From NCBI GenBank assembly GCA_905331475.1, contig CAJNYU010004529.1, positions 89,617 through 153,616 on the forward strand: a stretch of 64,000 bases of DNA. The letters are read 5' to 3'. The position numbers and the translations under genes were made by a program. Below the pieces are notes generated by a model. It worked only from the letters and a program-made list of their open reading frames with translations, made no database searches and was not told where the DNA came from. The number at the start of each line of letters is the position of its first letter. Positions within the stretch are counted from its first letter, which is position 1. The stretch comes from Rotaria socialis (taxonomy: Eukaryota; Rotifera; Eurotatoria; Philodinida; Philodinidae). Below are positions 59,816-64,000 of this stretch, piece by piece.

Positions 59816-61250
59816 CGAATGAAGTATTAAAAAACAAAAAATAAATTTTGCTCTAATTTTGAATTGGATGGACCTTACATTAATGTTTGATTGAAATAAA
59901 TACACAACTGTAACGAATAAAGGGCAACAAAATTCAGCTGTTAGTAAAAAAAATCGATGAAATTAAATCATGATTTTTGAAAGAAATCGTTTAGCATGAG
60001 ACTAAAGCACAACGACTAAGTAAATACGTTTTCTCTCATCAATTTTTGATGCTAAATTAAAATAAAACACTTTCAGAGAGATTGAGAAAAATAGGAAAAA
60101 AGTGATATCTGGTTCTATATCTAATCTTATCGGTTTCTTGGACCTTTCCATAGAGAGAGGGACCCAGTTAAAAGGAAAAGTATATATTCATGCCTAGGTC
60201 GTCAAGTTCCATCAAACTATATACAAATGAATTGTACCTTATGAAAATACTTCAAAATGCATCGAACAATATCCTTTTTTTCGGTAATCGAAAGAGAAGA
60301 TTTCGAAAAGCTTTTTTGTAAGAGAATGTACAAGACAAAAGTACCTATTAACACATAACATAGAAAATATCCTTGATAGTCGTTTATTTTTTCGATGATC
60401 TTTTGATTTTGACGTGTACGCCAGTTACGCGGCGAAACCTCAGATGTATACTCCTAGATACCACTTTACTGGTTATTTCCGCCGATAAAACTAAAGTGAG
60501 TAGCAACTGTACCTATAGATGTAGACAGACAATCGTTTCTCATGCATTTTATGCTCTGAGGTGCTTGTCGCTCAAACGCTGAAATCTTTAGATGGCTTTT
60601 ACTCTATATATTCAGTATACACAACATTTGTCTTTATTAGCAATGATTCTTAATCACCTAACGAGCGAGAAAACAATATTTGACTTTTAAGTACATAATG
60701 CAACAATTCTTGTCGCTTTATATAGATATATGCATTTAATCAATATTAGTAATACAAATCAAATCGAATAAGTAGAGATCAAATGAATTTATTGTATGAA
60801 TCACATTGATTTATCTTGAAAGATTACTTTGATATTTAACATGCAAAATATCAATATATCTTGATTCTTTTTGAGAAGCATCCATTTTCAAACTCGATAT
60901 AAAACTTGATATAAACCATTCTCTTGTTCATAGATATGTCATTGATCAACTAATCATCATCCAATTGCTATCAATGTATGATGTAACGGATTATCAACAA
61001 TTGATTACACTGCGGCATGTATTCAGCTGTTGTCGATTAATTTCTAAGATTAAATATATTCAATATGGTCGATAAAAAAAGTCTGATCCAATCCTTCTTC
61101 TTGCTTCATCTCTACATATGACTATCAACAAGAGCAGGTTTTTTCTACATTAAGAAGACGGCATTTTCATGTAATACATATAGTCTCCTATAACAATCAT
61201 TCAAATTAAAGTATCCAATGTTTCTAAATCATTCTTAATTTTGTTTCTAG
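59816..61250. other. Region upstream of truncated NOL10, no intact gene
   Basis: No exons for the first third of NOL10 could be found. A weak phrase near 61131-61190 (AGFFYIKKTAF in one frame) may be a relic of the NOL10 segment that reads GFYYKTRIPKF-like in other animals. Otherwise AT-rich. Confidence 0.4.
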
Positions 61251-63223
61251 CGGTTTTAATGCTTGTGAATTCAATCCTGAACACGAACTATTTGCTTGTG
61301 GTTCTGTTGAAGTAAAAAATTAATTTTTCCTTCGTACGAATTATTGAATCTCTTTTTCTTCTCATATAGGGTCATTTAGAATGTTATGATCCTCGTGTAC
61401 GATCACTTGTTGGAAACATTGATTGTGCTGTCTATGCAAATAGTAATAGCGGTAACAGGTATATTGCCTTCATTGATGAAAATCATCGAATTCAATTATT
61501 CTTAGTTTTAGTTTACCGGCTGTATCATGTATTAAATTCAAAGATGCACTCAATATAGCTGTCGGCACTAGTACTGGTCAGGTAAGAAGATTGGTTTCTT
61601 CTTAGAATTTATATTTCGTTCATTTTTTTCCTTTTCAAGATATTAATGTTTGATATTCGTTCAAATAAACCATACTTTATAAAAGATCACAATTATAATC
61701 TACCGATAAAACGTATTGATTTTCATACACTCAATGATGATTATGTTCTATCAATCGATAAGAAAATATGTAAAATATGGAATCGACATACGGTAAATAG
61801 AAGAATTTTAAAGGATTCGATTAAATTTCATTAGTCGAATGAAAATTCCGGATTCTCCCTTTGTGTGGTTTTGCCGTCTTCCCACATTTTCCTACTGGTT
61901 TGATAAAAAAAAGAAAAAAGAGTGACTATGACTGTTGATAAATTTAAAAATAGAAGCGAATTAGTAATCAACACAGAAAACACATTAAATAATCAAGAAT
62001 TACGTCTGTCAACTGTTATTACTTCTTCAAAATTGTTTTAATTGAACGACATCTATTCAATCTATATATATATATATATATAACCATTTAGGGTAAAAAT
62101 CTAACGTCAATTGAACCAGCAACACCACTCAATGATATGCTCAATATACCTGGCAGTGGTCTAATATGTCTAACCAATGATTCACCGAAAATATTTGTTT
62201 ATTACATTCCCGTATGTTCAAAAAAAAACAACCTTTAATCAATCTTTTTTACATATAATATATTCCTTTCTAGACATTGGGTAATGCACCTAAATGGTGT
62301 ACATTTCTCGATAATATTACAGAAGAGCTCGAAGAAAAACCAGCAGATACGGGTTTGATTTTAGATCGATTCTATCCATGGGTTTTATCTGGATTTATTT
62401 TTCTTCTTTAGTGTACGATGATTATAAATTTTTAACGTTGAAAGAACTCGATACACTTGGTTTATCTCATTTAATTGGTTCCGATCTTCTTCGAGCCTAT
62501 ATGCATGGTTATTTCATGGATATTCGACTTTATAATCAAGTAAATTATTTATATCGATATTCATTATTTTTTCATTCAATTTTTATTTCAAAGGCTAAAA
62601 GTGTTGCGGAACCATTTGCATTTGCTGAATATCGAAAACAAAAATTACGTGCAAAAATTGATCTTAAACGAGAAAAAAGTCGTGTACCATTACCGGTAAA
62701 TATTTAAAATTAAACTCGTTTGAATTAATATCCGCCGTTAATAGATTGTACCAACGGTTAATAAAGAACTTGCTGAAAAACTACTGCACGATGAAGGTGA
62801 TTTTATTGTTAACAAAAAAAAGAAACAAAAAGCTGCTGATACTAAAGTAAGTTTTTGTTTTGCTTTGTTAATGAACACAATTTCTATTTACAACATCGAA
62901 TTCTGTTTTTTTTTATAGGAAAGTCTAACTATTCTCAAAGACTCACGATTTCGATCATTGTTTACTAATCCTGATATGCAAATCGATGCTAATCATGTAT
63001 CATTTAAAAATATTGCACCACTTGTTTCTCGACTTAGTAGACAAACCACAGCTGAAGATGAATCAATATCAGTAGGCTAATAGAAAACATACAATAGTTT
63101 TTTGGAATTTTTTTTTTCTAAATTAAGAATGAAAACGACGAAGACCAAGATGAAGAAGAACAAGAAGATGACGATGGTAATGACTTAATTGACGATATGC
63201 TCACATCGGATGACGATAATTAA
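61251..63223 (+). CDS. NOL10: NOL10 (nucleolar WD-repeat protein), 5'-truncated copy
   Basis: Eleven exons in consistent phase: 61251-61311, 61370-61458, 61512-61581, 61640-61792, 62092-62211, 62274-62352, 62412-62539, 62594-62695, 62745-62846, 62919-63071, 63128-63223. They encode the second half of the WD-repeat propeller (ELFACGSVEGHLECYDPRVR, FDIRSNKPYFIKDHNYNLPI, APKWCTFLDNITEELEE) and the NUC153-type region (VYDDYKF, RAYMHGYFMDIRLYNQ, ILKDSRFRSLF), ending in an acidic tail. NOL10/Enp2 acts in 40S ribosomal subunit assembly in the nucleolus. The exons for roughly the first 170 residues, including the start, are not visible, and the C-terminus is shorter than in vertebrates. Everything present is intact, so either the 5' part has been lost or lies beyond recognition. 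AATAAA at 63350-63355. Confidence 0.88.
62050..62083. repeat. (TA)n microsatellite in NOL10 intron
   Basis: A short run of alternating TA inside the 299-bp intron 61793-62091, the longest intron of this gene copy. Confidence 0.7.
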
Positions 63224-63700
63224 ATTTTGGTGTGACTCACAACATTAGTAGTACAATTGTTTGAGTTCATGGGCAACGATGTGAAACAAAATTGTTTTGA
63301 TTTAACTGCAGGAAGAAAACGAGGAGTTTTAATTTTTCATGGATGTTTCAATAAAATTATTATCATTTTCACGATAATATCTGCAATAAAAATAACAAAT
63401 GATGAACAAGATCTACATAATTAAATGTCAACTTTTAGAAAAAAAGGGATCGCATAAAATATACTGAAGAAAACAAGACAGTATTGACCAGTCAGTGTAT
63501 ATGTTGGAGGGGAAATTAAAATCCGGGGCAATTTAAAATTCCCCTAGGGCAAATTAAAATTTTTGTATTTTTTATATAATTTTCGATTTGCCTGAAATAG
63601 GTAAAAATGAATATTCATCTTGATGTCTAGACAGGAATGTTTGTCCGAACGTCCATCATCTTTGTGGGTGTAGCTGTACAAAGTCAGCTTAAATTCACAA
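63224..63700. other. Intergenic after NOL10
   Basis: AATAAA at 63350-63355, then AT-rich sequence with the repeated phrase gg-caaattaaaat near 63520-63560. No gene. Confidence 0.4.
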
Positions 63701-63704
63701 TATA

Positions 63705-63810
63705 AGTGCGGGTGAGGGTGAGGGCTTGATTAGTACGGGCTCACATCCTTCCACACTCACACTCACACCCACACTCACACCCACACCCACACCCACATCC
63801 ACCCACACCA
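63705..63810 (-). repeat. Interstitial telomere-like CCCACA/CTCACA repeat
   Basis: A gggtgagggtgaggg phrase is followed by about 60 bp of cactcacacccacactcac and then several exact CCCACA hexamers (cacccacacccacaccc). Read on the minus strand this is TGTGGG, which I recall as the telomeric hexamer of bdelloid rotifers. Too short and degenerate to be an active end; either an internal telomeric relic or an ordinary microsatellite. Confidence 0.6.
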
Positions 63811-64000
63811 GAGACCGAAACCGATGACAAAAGTGCCATTCGATTCGATTCGGGTTTTCTGGCCTTTTAAAAATTGTAATTCGATTCGATTCGACTCAAA
63901 TTGGGGTTACAAAGTATGGTATTCACTATTACATAGTATTGTTGTTTTCAGACTGTCATCGTCTTAGAATGAGAATAGTCTGTCGATCTTCTATAGAAAT

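Noticed and set aside
62378-62707. 109-codon frame starting at 62378
   Set aside because: Reads through two introns of NOL10; the spliced exons explain the similarity.
1-64000. CRISPR arrays, bacterial operons, rRNA or tRNA genes
   Set aside because: No regularly spaced repeats with unique spacers, no prokaryotic gene layout, and no convincing tRNA or rRNA sequence seen by eye; a tRNAscan or Rfam search could still find a small RNA.

Overview
The window looks like nuclear DNA of a bdelloid rotifer. It is AT-rich and its genes are cut by many short GT-AG introns of about 45-80 bp. It carries an ADP-ribosyltransferase-TPR gene of a type abundant in bdelloids, an orphan rhodopsin-like GPCR, many small mobile-element relics, inverted duplications of gene pieces, and a patch of CCCACA (TGTGGG on the other strand), the hexamer I recall as the bdelloid telomeric repeat. 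The assignment is inference from gene style; no species-specific marker is present.

Layout. 1-9200 is repeat-rich: a solo LTR with target duplication, a 32-bp minisatellite, clusters built on the palindrome GAGTACTC, and a dead DDE/SWIM-type DNA transposon with about 500-bp terminal inverted repeats. 9392-11151 (minus) is an intact eight-exon ERI1-family 3'-5' exoribonuclease. 11.2-23 kb holds a 2OG-oxygenase fragment, a short non-autonomous LTR retrotransposon with complete ends, several fold-back repeats, a decayed GPCR and an assembly gap inside a G/C homopolymer. 23104-25857 is an intact single-exon ART-TPR gene. 28038-31909 is a heavily mutated ABCC/MRP transporter pseudogene. 32-38.9 kb is gene-poor and rich in palindromic elements, including a perfect 68-bp hairpin.

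The most striking gene is at 38988-46319. Splicing a strong donor at 39364 to the acceptor before 40168 joins an RRM exon in frame to a very large exon. The predicted 2175-residue protein has the order RRM, CCCH-like zinc-finger array, DEAH RNA helicase, RING/RBR-like zinc module, PARP catalytic domain, WWE, WWE. It brings RNA sensing or unwinding, ubiquitin-type and ADP-ribose signalling modules into one chain. By analogy with ZAP/PARP and DEAH-RBR proteins it could be an antiviral or anti-transposon effector.

Right part: a broken secreted cysteine-rich peptide gene (47175-47450), a C-type lectin-like membrane receptor with tiny stalk exons (48611-50385, minus) head-to-head with an intact GPCR (51214-52269), a complete nine-exon CPSF6 gene (54330-56324, minus), and NOL10 in pieces: a 5'-truncated plus-strand copy (61251-63223) plus minus-strand partial copies (58.3-59.8 kb), one nearly identical and ending exactly at an N. 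CPSF6, NOL10 and ERI1 are housekeeping RNA-processing genes; the rest is accessory.
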